A stretch of 64,000 nt of DNA, taken from NCBI GenBank assembly GCA_951394405.1, contig OX596338.1, forward strand, positions 1,860,001 through 1,924,000, in the 5' to 3' direction. A program made the translations under genes and the position numbers. Source of the stretch: Coprinellus micaceus (Eukaryota; Basidiomycota; Agaricomycetes; Agaricales; Psathyrellaceae). Under the pieces are notes generated by a model. That model saw only the letters and a list, made by a program, of their open reading frames with translations, did not search any database and was not told the DNA's origin. Below are positions 22,995-34,735 of this stretch, in pieces; the first letter of the stretch is position 1, and every line of letters begins with the position of its first letter.

Positions 22995-23854
22995 CTAGAA
23001 CTCCTTCGGATTCTGCATGTCAGACTCCTCGAATTGAGCCCTTGCTCGTTTGATATCTTCTTGCATGAACAAGAGCTCCTCCAATCGGGCGAGCTTCTTC
23101 GCATCCGCGGGGCGTGAGAGCGCCCGACGAAGGTCCTCTATGGACAGCCTTGACTTCTTCGACGAACCGCCTGCAACTTGGCACTATCATGGATTGAGAA
23201 AGAGCATCAGCAGGCCATGGAGCCACTCACGACGTCGGCGATATACTCGATTAATATTTCTTCCATGACGGCTACGGTATCGTTGGAGGGATTTCGGTCG
23301 TCACCGAAGCCGTACATCAAGCTCTTCACTGAATTGGAAGCCGATTCTCAAAGTTTAGCACGCGGTCGTAGCACAAAAGTTTAGCGAAGTAAGTCCTGAC
23401 ATTCTTTGGTGAACAACCCTCTCATGTTCGACTGCCTCTTCGACCTGCTCCCCGTGTACGTTGAAGATGTAGTCGTCTGCGTGTTGTCCCGTACATAAAC
23501 GCTGGGGTTGTACGTCGTGAATGTTGTTGATCTTTGCGGTGGAGCAGGAGTCGCAGTCGCTGATGTTGCCGTCGCTGCTGTGCTCGTGACTGGAGCTGGA
23601 GTCGTCGTGGGTGCTGCAGCCGCCGCTGTCTGAGCGGGTACCCGCGGGACCTGAGATGTTTGAGGGTGTGGGGGAATGTAGCCAGCATAAGGATATGGCC
23701 AGGCATAGCTCGTCACCCCAGTATGATATGGGTTCGCTTGGTATGAATAGGCGCCGGCATACGCTCCCTGGTAAGCGCCATAAGGGTATGTCGTCGACGT
23801 TGGGGGTGGCGGGACACCTGTCGCCGTAGGAGGAGTGTATGGAGTGTAGGACAT
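22995..23854 (-). CDS. TAF13: TFIID subunit TAF13 with long N-terminal extension
   Basis: TAF13 is a histone-fold subunit of general transcription factor TFIID that pairs with TAF11. Three minus-strand exons join in phase: 23854-23401, 23328-23231 and 23183-22995, giving 246 residues. The C-terminal 100 residues carry the family core: RGLFTKELKSLMYGFGDDRNP, VAVMEEILIEYIADV, LSIEDLRRALS and FMQEDIKRARAQFEE. The first 150 residues are a low-complexity Tyr/Pro/Ala/Thr tail (YPYGAYQGAYAGAY, then Ala/Thr-rich). The conserved LKSLMYGFGDD reading appears only after splicing out 23329-23400, which supports this tail being joined to the TAF13 fold in one protein. Confidence 0.88.
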
Positions 23855-23974
23855 CGTGGCCGTCGCAATACAAAGGCCGGAGTGGCGCCCAGAATGGACA
23901 GTGGTGCAAACAACGCGTAAACAATGCGGTCTTTCGATTCACGACTAGGGCACACATGCATTTGTATACGGCGC

Positions 23975-25996
23975 TTAACTTGTATCTAAATCCCCACCTC
24001 CCTTCTTTCCATCTATCTCCAATTTTCGGGCGCTGCTCATGATAGCCCTAATCCTCTGCCACCCTCGCTCAACAATCCCTCGCTCATCCAGCCAGTCCGT
24101 CAAGCTGTCCGCATCATCCAGGTCTTCTGGTGGTTGCTTCCCACCCGCGTAGGCAACTCGGTAGAATTGCTTGTTTTCCTTCTTCGCCCGCTGAGCCCGA
24201 ACGTCTGCAACCTCTTGGTCGATAGCACAAAACAGCTCGTACTGCAACCGTAGAGTTCAGTCAGCGCGGGAGGTTAAGGGGTGCAGGTATCACGAGCGGA
24301 CGGACCTCCCAGTGCATGAATTCGTGGTATACCTGCGTTCGTCGGGCGCAGAACCTTCCGAGGTCGAACTCTTTCTTCTCTTCCTTTTGATTTAGCTCAC
24401 TCGAGTCTGAGTCCGCGCCCGACTCTGAGTTATACTCCTCCGAATCGGAGCTGACCTTATTCCTCTTCTGCCATTTTTTCTTTGGTTTCCTTTTACTTGA
24501 TTTTTTCTCCTTCTCGCGCTCTTTCTAGGGGGAGATCAGCAATGGATGCCATGGAGGGGCAAAGGCGCTCACCAAGGGCTGGAACCCCATTCTGTCATAT
24601 GGAACTCCAATCAAACGACCACTAATGGTGGATATACGACTTCCAAGGTGGCAAGCATCGCACCCGTTAACGGCAAAATCGAGTTGAACCAGCTCTAACC
24701 CTGGATACTTCCCCAGGGCTCTTGTGAATTCTGGGCGCCATACGGAGGAAGCCACAAGGGAATCTCGGAGTCCGTCGAGCTTTCTTCTGCAGATTTGCAA
24801 GGGCACTGAAAAATACTCCTGGCCTTCATGTACATGTAAAGCCTTCATTAATCTGATTATTCAGCTAGACGAATAGGTCGCACTCACTCTTCAGATTATC
24901 CTCCATGAACTTCTTCCTCGACTTGGGTCTCTGCACGGCGATATGAACGAAAAACTGAAATATCTTCTTGAACTGATGCTGTAGGTCTTGATGCGTCTCC
25001 ATGCTGAACTGTGCAGGCAGTTGCACCTTGCCATCGTCTTCGATAATGAAGTCATCGGACCCATCGTCCATTTCCTCCTCACTTCCAAAGAGGCTCCCGT
25101 GAGTGTTCTTTGCACCCTTGAATGGTCTCGCGTCCCCTTCGCTTCCCTCGTCCTCCTCATCCTCGCCTTCTTCACTGTCCGACGAGAGTGCCTGTTTGAG
25201 CTTTCGTTCTATAATGCTTTGAGTGAATGATAAGGCACGGGAGGGGGTTTGTTCAACGCACTTTTCAGCTTCTCAAGATTCTTCTGGAATTCAGATTTCT
25301 TCCCCCTCTCTCTTAAACGATCTTCGAGAACATCTGCGGAGTCGGGTTGGTCACAGCACATACACACTGCAACGAATAGGACGAACGTTCTTGGTCGAGG
25401 TCGTCTATATCCTCATCCGCAGGACCTGACCTTCTCGCAGCGGGGGTCTTCCGTGCTCTCGTCAACCGTCGCCGTTTGGGAACAACCTCTTCCTCCGAGC
25501 TTTCGTCTGAGCTCTTCGCCGACCTCAACTTTCTACGCTTGGAAGCCGTAGCCTGCGTCCTTTTGAATGGCTCGTCGTCTTCATCTTCATCTTCCAAAAA
25601 AGCGGCCAATTTCTCTAGTCTCCGTGCTTGAGTTGGTCGGGGTACCTCATCGGAACTGGGCGAACCGCTAGATGAGGAAGACGAATCGCTGCTGCTTGAA
25701 CTCGAGCTTGTGGATGCCTTCGTCTGGAGTTTGATATGGCCGATGTCTTCCGAAGAGTCCTCCGAGTCTGATATATTATATGCCTTCATCAGCTTCGTTG
25801 GCGACCTCGGAGTGATAGGGAGCCTTGTCTGGGTGGACTTTCGGGGGGTTGTTGTGCTTGGGGCGGGCCTCTTTGGTTTAGCCTTCACTGGGGTCGACTC
25901 CGCTTTCGTAGATGACCCAGCTTCTTGAGGGGATGTATACTTGAACAGTGAAGGCTGCTTCATGGAACGTTGAGATTTCGGTAGTTGGCCCTTCAT
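23975..25996 (-). CDS. DUF4211-domain nuclear protein
   Basis: This is a fungal protein of unknown function with a DUF4211-like domain. The N-terminal part is disordered: basic and Pro/Thr-rich (TPRKSTQTRLPITPRSP), then a serine run with acidic stretches and basic clusters (KRRRLTRARK) resembling nuclear localisation signals. The conserved part begins at DDFIIEDDGKVQLPAQF (about 25020-25070) and continues through FFVHIAVQRPKS. It resumes in the next exons with a cysteine-containing block (LDFAVNGCDACHLG, about 24640-24680), then GRFCARRTQVYHEFMHWEYELF and AIDQEVADVRA near the end. The spaced cysteines could bind zinc. Several introns split the gene. The start at 25996 is the ATG before MKGQLPKSQRSM. 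An upstream GTG/ATG-type extension to 26023 is less likely. Confidence 0.75.
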
Positions 25997-26178
25997 CTTG
26001 ACCGTAATAAGCGCAGCACGCAAAGTGAACCTGGCGGTTACAGTTCAACAAGAAGGCTCATGACTCGGAAGCAGTTTCCGTTGGCCAGATTAGGGTCCAA
26101 TATAACATTGCCCAAAGCGTTGGCGCCGGGGTCATCATGTTGATGGCGACGACGACTTGACTTGCTGGCGTCAGTGTA

Positions 26179-29100
26179 ATGGAGCCCAACAGTTCTGCCC
26201 GCTTCGTACCGCCAAAGATTGACACATCTGTGCCTCGGGAGCTCCCCCTCCGGGACTTCGACGCTCGGAGCCCGTACACTCTCCTTGACCCCACCCCGGC
26301 ACCATCAGGCATCCCTCCTGTGCGCCTATCGACGTCGACGAATGACTACAAAGAGCCAAGGACATCGAATGCTACGCCAGCAAACCCTAGCTCTCGTGCC
26401 AGGGACGAGTCGCGGAAACTCCTGACGCACGTTCTATACCAGCTGCTCAATCGCAAAAGACCTCCGCCGATAGCCCAGGCAATTGCAGACTTTGGCCATG
26501 GTGCGACGGAGAGCGGATCTGGAGCCCTCGCAGACTTGATGCGCGGCGTCGCGAGTATACGCAAGTCGGTGTCCAAAGATTCGTCCAGGGCGGGTGAAGC
26601 AGATGACAACGACGGTTCGGATGGCGAGCAAGCGGGAACCTTCTCGACGGAGGCGACTTACGACCTAGTGGCCCAGCTTCAAGACCTCTTATCCATGTCT
26701 CTATCCCTGCGCTGGCAGTTGTTTGACGATGGGTGAGCTTTGAACTGAAAATACCCTGCCATGAAGCTCACTTCTATTAGGTCCGTCGCCGCCGAGGAAC
26801 AGCCCAAAGAGCGGGAACGATCTTCACGTTTTCGCCGTAGTAAAATACGGTCACCTTCACCATCTCCCAACCATACGACCTCTCAAAAACTCGACATGCC
26901 CCACCTCCTCTCCTTGTGCATCTCCATCCTTGCTTCCATCGTTTCCGAAGACTGCAGGTTTCAGATCGTGTCTCACCGCCCATCTCGCCCTCCAAACTCC
27001 TTGCAGATCGCGACCCTCAATGTCGCTCAATTCCTCATCAACGCCCACCACCACGATCCAAAGGTCGTGTCGCAGGTGGGCTTCGCCATCATACCGGCGT
27101 TTTCAACCTTTCCCAGGGAAATGCAAGGTCGCTTGATGATGTTCTTCCAGGACGTAGTCATTCGTGGACTCCTGGAGACGTTATCCCGCTCCCAGAGACT
27201 CGCGGAGTATGATACTCACGCCGTCATCAGTCCTATAGGTATGTCTTTTACATTGCTTACAGCGACCCCGCCTCATTGTTCCAGTGGGAGGCAGCGCCAG
27301 CCAGGGCCCCGTTGTACAAATCCAGATTGAGGAGGTTCAGAGTGACGTGGTCCCCGAAGGGATTCGCAACCTAGTCAAGATCCAGTCAACGAATGCACCT
27401 CACCAATCACCGAATATTTACTACCTCGCTTCGCTGGTCGCGCCTTTACTCGCCGCCATTCTAGAAGCTGTTGACGCAACGTCCCTCCAACCCACCCACG
27501 AATTAGCTGTGAGGTTTTACGGGCTTCTAGAAATCGTCGCTTCTCTCAAGGTCGACGCATATAACGACTTGCTCCAAATCTGTGCCTATCATACGACTCA
27601 GTCAAGAAAGTCTGCCTGCGCCTTGTTGTCGACGTTATGGCCCAAAATCATCGGACACGCCACAATCAGTCGCAGCCTTTCGATACCCCTCTCCCTGGAC
27701 TACCGTAAAGCCACCATCCCGTGGATCGCACACCGCGGTCACACCCACCATCATCAGTTCATTCCTTGGCGATTCACGCAAAAGTCCAGCTGGTCCAACT
27801 TTCATAGCATCCCACAACACAGCTGCTCCCTGTGCTCAGTAGGGATTGATGGCTTCGGCGTCCTATGCCCATTCTGCATGTGCGCTGTGCATTGGGATTG
27901 TTACGAACCCCCAGATGGAACACTCATACAGCATTACACGATGGCCCAAGACGCCAGTGCCCAGCGCGTCGCTTTGCTTCGGATATCTCCAGTCATCCCC
28001 AGCGGTGGGGAGCCCTCTTTCCAACATAATCGCCACAACTTCGAGCTTGTCACCATCTTCACCCTTTGCCTTTGCTATCTCTGTCACCAGCCGCTGTGGG
28101 GATGTGTCGCACAAGGAGCAAAATGTTCGACTTGCTCTTACATCGCCCACACCTCGTGCCTCATTTCGCCCTCGATGCCACTCTGCGGGCAGTTCCAACT
28201 GGACTCAGAACACATGACGATTAGCCATAAGGCGTTGAGGCGGTCGGCGTTGGACCGGTTCCCCGAACTCCGGTGGACGGATGACCAGTTGGGTATGCTG
28301 AGCTATGAAGAGGTCCTTATCATTCACGACAATTTGAGAACGCAGCTGCAGCTCATCCTCAACGGGATCGATGGGAGTTCGATCATTGTGACTCAGCGAG
28401 GCGGGGTCTTCAAGGCCGCAACCAATGCGAAGGACACCGTTCTCGAGGACTTCGAGTTGCATACCACTCTGGACTATTGTAAGCGGCTTCTGGCTTCACC
28501 AACATCGCAGAAATCCGAGGCCACACTGGACTACATGGAGGAGAACAGGATCGGCTCACTAGAGCACTCCATTCTGTACGACTTTTCCAACCTCGTTTAC
28601 CTATCCACTGCTATGAAATCACCAATCTCGATGGTTCAACCTGCCACTCCCTCGCCTTCCGCTGATCTGCTGAACGTCGACTCTCGAGACCCGTTTGAAA
28701 CCGAGCCACCTGTGGTCGAGTCGGTCGCTCATCCATACGAGGCCGTGCCACTATCACACATGCGAGACATCCTAAATGTCGAATTCAACTTGCGCCATCC
28801 TGTCATAACCCAAATTCTACTCAGCCATCTCTTCCATCTCTCGTTCTTCGAGCGCCTCGACCCCAGGCCAAACATCACCTTCGACCCCGTCTCTGACGAC
28901 GCCCTGTGCGTGTTTCCCCTTCCGCTTGGGTTGGACATGTCGACAGACGTGGAGACGCTCGTCGCGTCCATAGAAGCGTGTCTTTTGGACCTGGATCTCT
29001 CCGTGAATGAGTTCGGGTTCCTTCTCATCGTGCGCAAATTTTGGCCCAATGGGTTGATGTCTGATTATGGATTGAGGCGCCTTGCGAGGAGTATACTGAG

Positions 29101-32100
29101 CTGGATCATTGCCGAGGTAAGTGGGAGCCGCAAGTGGTATGACAGATAGTATGTGCTAACTGTGCCATAGGACGACAACCTGGCTACTGTCATCCGTGAC
29201 TACGTTGCAAAGCAGCAGCCTTTACCAGGAGTCAGGTCCAGTGGAGACACACACCCTTGGCCCTTCTCCCATCCAGTTCGCAGCGACTCCCAAGCAAGCA
29301 ACGGCCGTGACTACATGACCGCTCGAACCGCATTGTTAACGCGTTACTCGCTGCCGTGGTTGCTTTCGTTGCATAATCGGGATAAGGAGGCCTACGCCAG
29401 TATTCTGTACGACACCTGTGTGGAGCTGGCCGAAGACCGGGTGGTAGATAGCGAGGTTTTTGATGAGAATATGGAGGATATGGAGGTATAACTTTCTGCT
29501 GGTTGCTGGTTTTCATGGAGCTAACGGTGCACAAGGCGAACTCCATCAAGCGGTTGGATGCCATCCTCTTTGCGATTACCAAGATCTTGCATGCATCAGT
29601 TACCTTCTCCTGCTCCGAAGTGTTGATACTGCGATGGCTGAGACTGGTCTCGGACCTGGGTATCCCGAACAAGGTACGCACGGATAGATGCTTCAGTATC
29701 TACATCAGCTTACATATCATGCTCGACACGCAGTCGATCTCAGGACTCAGCCGACTCTTTCCCAAGGACGCAGAGTCTACGAGTCGCTCAAACAGCATTG
29801 ACCCTGACATGCCCAGGTCCGCGAACCAGGAGTCAACACCTATTAGAGCAGAACCGCTGGATATTCTACTGAGGGTTGCCAGGCTTTCTTCGACGTCTCT
29901 GTCCCAAGCATTGAACTGGCTAGTAATGATTGCTCGCTCTGGGGTTGACATCCCCATCAGTGTATTCGACAAGTTCACATCCCTTGTCGCAACCGAAGAA
30001 GCAACTCTACGCCAGGTACATTCTCTTGTACATGCAATGACCATATCTCTGTGGTTGAGGTCGATAGGTCGGCAATTTTTTCAAACACTCTTAGGGCGGC
30101 TACATAGCGTTATTGCGCCGAAGGTAGTGAAGACCTTGAAGGAAACGGATTTTGATGCCAGGGGTTCATCGTATGTCAAGGCCTTACTGACCGTTCTTCC
30201 GCTGACACGTTGAATAGGTTGGTGATTATTCGACACACTCTAGCAGCTTGCCTCCTTGTGTATGGTTGTGAGCGCCTCGCTATCATCGCCAGCGGCCTCA
30301 TCGATGAGGCGGAGGTCAAAAACCTTCCATCGCGAAGGAAGCTTGGATCCCGCGTTCAGGCTATGGATGATCCTATCATGGTCAACGCGGGTATTCTTCA
30401 AGGAATCGCCCAGTACCTGCGCCTAGATGAGTGGCAGTCGGTCACGTGCTGGATCGCCAAATTCCTCCATATGTTCTTCACGGCGTCACCTCTTATACCT
30501 TCCTATGAGGTTGACAACTTCATTTTCAAGAACGGGCCCCTGTTGGCCGAGTGGTGCGTGTCTTACCCCCGGGGCTTCTACGAGAATAGGGATCGAATTT
30601 GACTTGGCACTAGTGCGTGGAAGTTCTATGGGATTCAAAGAGACGATATCGCCGCCATTAGGACACATTTTCTTCTTCGGACAATCGTCGTGGAATCTGA
30701 ACCTTTCCAGAATCTCATCGACGGAGGGCTCAACCCTGACCTTCATTGGGAACGCAGGCTGATCACCATGCACCGCCTGTCACGTATCGTCATGGACGTT
30801 ACGAGCCCGGCATTCAACATAGATGGGCGTCAGTGGCGATCCGGTGTTGGCGAAGTATTCGCCAGCTTCTTCTCAATGCTCTGGAGGGATGCTCAGGTAA
30901 GCAGGATCGCCGGGTTCACCTGCCTGTTTTGGTTAATCCACTTCCTGATTTAGGAGGAAATCAGGCTTGCGGTCCGAGTCGTCACCCAGGGGCTGATGCC
31001 TGCTCAGATTGAGGCCATCTCTCAGTGCTGGAATGAAACTCTGTCCAAGTCTCCGATGGTGGACAAGATTCGTTTGATCTCTTTTTTAATCCACCTCCGA
31101 CCTCATCTTCCTGGATGGCAACGTGCGTATCCTAACCTGGCTCATTGCGTCTCGACTTGGCATTAACACCTGTTTCCCCAGTGATTTCATGGGACAACCT
31201 CATCGAAGCAATGGAAGAGTATGATGGCGAGAAAGATCCTGATATCTCTGGCTTCTATGTGAGCTTCATGTACTTTTTTGTTTGCATCGGTGACTAACCC
31301 TAATTCTCAGTCGGCGTATTCTAATCAAGGCGAACTCGACACAGTACACCTGCTGGTGAGGGATAAACATTATGCTATATTACAGTAGCGCTCACCTACC
31401 CCATCCAGTCGTCGTCTTTGATACTTGGTCTATCAATGATTGCGGATGGAGTGAGTATCGAGCCTATCACATTACTAAGAGTTAAGGTGCAGGTCATTCG
31501 GCTCTTTGGCTTCAGCGACCTCTCCTCCACGCCCTCTTCCGACGGAAGTGCCCTCTACATCCAATACGGGTCTGCAAAAAGCATCCCAGAAATCTCACAT
31601 CCGTGTCTCGACGCCCTTGTCTCTGTGGTCGATGCCCCTCATGCGGTCGATATTCCCACGTGGGCCTGGGGAGCATACCAAGAAGGGGAGTCCAGATTCG
31701 TTTCCCTCTTGGTTGGTTACGTCTTTGTAGATGTTGTCCTCAACCTCCTTTCGGGCGTAGACGAGCTCGAATCGTTGCCTGTCCTTCCATTGAAGAACCT
31801 ACTGGAAGCGACGTATATCATCTTGCACAAGGTGGACTTTGACATCTCTCCGGCTAGGGCGCTGCAGCCAGTGCTTCGCCAGGCCATGGATCGTATCATC
31901 GGACTGGCACCGAAGAATATCAACTACGAAGTGAGGCAGTTGGCCCTTACGGTCATACAGGCGTTCTGCAGGCGATGCTTCTCGATGATAAGGGTTGGGC
32001 AGACAGTGTTTGCGATTTTAGAGAATGTCACAGAGGTCATGGTGTCTCTGAACCAGCATAGCCAGGATTCTCTTGTCATTCAAGGGAAAGGGCTCATTCA

Positions 32101-34026
32101 AAACCTCCTATCCGAGTACGTTCTCCTACATTTCTTTTGACCAGTTGTCTACAAATCACGATTGGGTAGGCACACAAATGACGGCCTTATGATCAATATT
32201 TTCAAGCGTCAACTCAAGCCAACCTTCTTCGCTGTCCTCAAGCAGGTTTTGGAAGTCCAAAGGTCTTCGGGTAAACCCGACCCAGACCCGCTGGTCTCGT
32301 ACCTCTGGCGTGACGCTTTGAACCGCGCCCCAGAAACTGACCCCGCTTCTATGCAACTCGTGATTGAGAACTTGGCTAAGTTCGTCGACTTAGTCTACCA
32401 TAGCGAGTATAGCTACGAAGTCATCACCTGTAAGCCGAACTTTCCCATCACATCGGCGCAGTGTTTATGAGAGGCTGATATGAACCATTTCGCAGACACT
32501 GGGCAGCAAGTAGCGTCCATTATGAGGCGTCTTTCGGACAATTTGTTTGACTCGGTCGATTGCTCGGTGTTACTCTCGATGCTGGCTCGGCTTTCGAAGT
32601 ACAACAGGAAGCATAGTAGGGTAAGTCAGTGACGGGTCTTCCGACGCCTCGGCGCTGATAGTATCATGCAGGAGCTCCTCCCATACATCGAAACGACGTT
32701 GCGGATCGCGTTGACGCGAGGATCGATCACTGCACCTTGCCTCATAGAACTCATCACCGCCACCCAACCTAAAGTCCTTGACTCGTCCACGCCGCTGGGC
32801 AAAGTACTATCTACGCTCGTTGAGATCCTTTCAGACAGCCTACGTCTCAAAGCTCGAGTACTTCCTACAACTCTAAAGGCTATCATCGAGGTAAGTACGA
32901 GCCACCGGCCGTAACCCCCATTCGGGATTAGTATGGTCAACAAGTCGCTCACTCATAAACGCAGAGTTTGGCCAGTGAAGAAATACCGGTATATCAAGAT
33001 GACCCTCAGATGCGGTTTAGAGTGCTTATGGCGAACCTCGTTGAGAATGGGTGTTACTTCCTCGATCACCATACATGGCTCGACCAGCACACGGAAAACG
33101 ACTTTAGCGTATCGCTCACCGTAGGGAGGATAGTGTTCCAGGCTCTCGAACAGGATCCTACCGCTACGAATCCGAACGTTGAGGTCCGCCCACTGTAGAG
33201 TCTACGATCGTCGGGCATACCGCTAACCAGTGTTTTTTAGATTAACTACAAGCTAGTCAACTCTCTCCGCTCATGGATCGTCCTCGCCATCGCAGCCTTA
33301 CAGGAAGACGCCCCCAAAGGCTGGGTGGCAATCCTCTTCCACCACTTCCATAGTTTCAGCTACACCTACCTCTCCACCATGCGCACGTACGCTCAATCCA
33401 ACCTGTCTTCAGACTCGGCAGCGAGCGATATCAACTACGCGTATATAGCCACGAAGTCGTGGCTTATGGTGGCACAGCGAATGTCTAATATGACGAGGGC
33501 AGGAGATGTGCCGATGCTAAGGGTGTGGAATGAGGTGTGGCCCGCGTTCGAGTGTATTGTGGACGCGTTGGAGGTCGAGGCGAGGGCCGGGTTGTCTTCG
33601 GTGCGTAGCCACAATTTATGAAGCGCGGCGATAACTAACCAGAATACGTTCTAGACCCTGCTTATCCTGGCGTGTGCAACGATTGCGGACTTGCTTATAT
33701 TCCTTCGCAATCTACGGACGCCGTTAGCGCTTGACATTGCGAGCCATATGGATGTCCTGGGTAGACTGAAGGCGGCTAGAGGAGAGGTGGAAAACGCCAA
33801 GGTTCGCGCTCCTTTGTCCCAACTCGCGAGCACCGAATTGATTTGTCGGTGCCTTGCCCAGGTTACGAGGGCGTTCCAGGCAATGTCCGGCGCGCCCGTG
33901 GATATCAGCGCCGAGCACATGCTGGAGCAGATCGCTAAAGAGACGATTGCAGTGGAGAAGATGAAGAATCTTGAGGTAAAACGCGATGTGGGAAGGGTGG
34001 GCGATTCGCGGTGGTTGCCACGGTAG
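26179..34026 (+). CDS. Very large C1-type zinc-finger protein, probably UNC-80-like
   Basis: One gene of nearly 8 kb with more than a dozen short introns encodes a protein of roughly 2,200 residues. Adjoining exons read as one protein and no other start or stop is convincing. The first exons are helical with a Ser/Glu-rich linker. Two cysteine/histidine clusters like C1 (phorbol-ester/DAG-type) fingers follow at about 27750-27905 (CSLC, CPFC, HWDC) and 28040-28175 (CYLCHQPLWG, CSTC, HTSC). The rest is helical repeat-like sequence to the stop at 34024-34026. The arrangement and blocks such as VISWDNLIEAMEEYD fit the UNC-80 family, which in animals is an auxiliary subunit of the NALCN channel. 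Fungi have the related Cch1 channel, so a channel-linked role is possible. The family assignment is from memory of its style and is tentative. Confidence 0.6.
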
Positions 34027-34089
34027 TTTCTTAAGCTCGATGCCAGGGTATATGAAATAGAATACAGCAAGGTTGAACTGGATAGAGGA

Positions 34090-34457
34090 TCATGCTGCGC
34101 GCATTCGAGTTTTCAAGGCCTGCTTCTCTTTTTCCTTCATGATTGTTCGGCCAACGAAGATACCGATTCCTGTGAGTCCAACGACGAGGATGAATGCGGG
34201 TAATCTGACGGCCCATTCGCGAGGTGGGAAGTAGGAGTGGATGGGGTTGGAGGTGCCGAAGAAAGGCTGAGATAGGTGTGAGATACTGGTTCACTGGCAA
34301 AGGCCACGACGCACCAGGAGGAGAGCCCAGATCGTGTAGTAGATGAAGACAGTCGAGGCTGCCAGCAGCATCAATCCACCGAGCGCCTTATCTGAGGTGC
34401 CCTGAGCCTTCGTTAGCGCGCATTCACAGCGACCTTTGACAGTGGAGGAGGTACCAT
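34090..34457 (-). CDS. DPM2: Dolichol phosphate-mannose biosynthesis regulatory protein DPM2
   Basis: DPM2 is a small ER membrane subunit that stabilises dolichol-phosphate-mannose synthase and also contacts the GPI-GlcNAc transferase. Minus-strand exons are 34457-34455 (the ATG only), 34401-34315 and 34266-34090, giving 88 residues, the usual size. Two membrane segments are clear: GGLMLLAASTVFIYYTIWALLL and LPAFILVVGLTGIGIFVG. Between them lies the family-type loop PFFGTSNPIHSYFPPREWAVR, and the C-terminus is basic (KEKEKQALKTRMRAA). No in-frame ATG lies just before GTSDKALGG, so the ATG must come from the separate tiny exon. The intron behind it (34402-34454) contains a good branch-point-like GCTAAC and a CAG acceptor. 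Confidence 0.88.
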
Positions 34458-34735
34458 TGTTTCAAAGGAGGGAATATGGTTCGAAGAGGGTTCGCGACAA
34501 GAGACAACCCGCGCCGGTGGCTGACACGACTCGCGAGAACACATTTCCACTTTCGAGCCCCCATTGACGCCGAGGGAGGCACCAATTCTGCCACCCGCGC
34601 CCATCCCCTTTCTATGCTCCCTTGACCCCTGGTTCTGGGGCGAATCATACCCTCATTACAGAACTTATATGTACGTATGTCTAGGTGCTCGGTTTGCTAG
34701 TTCAAGGATTAACATGCAGTTACAGTGATCTGATC

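Noticed and set aside
26179..34026. Splitting the large gene into two or more genes
   Set aside because: No internal stop plus new start with intergenic character is seen. Exons continue in the same direction with short introns throughout, though a split cannot be fully excluded without transcripts.
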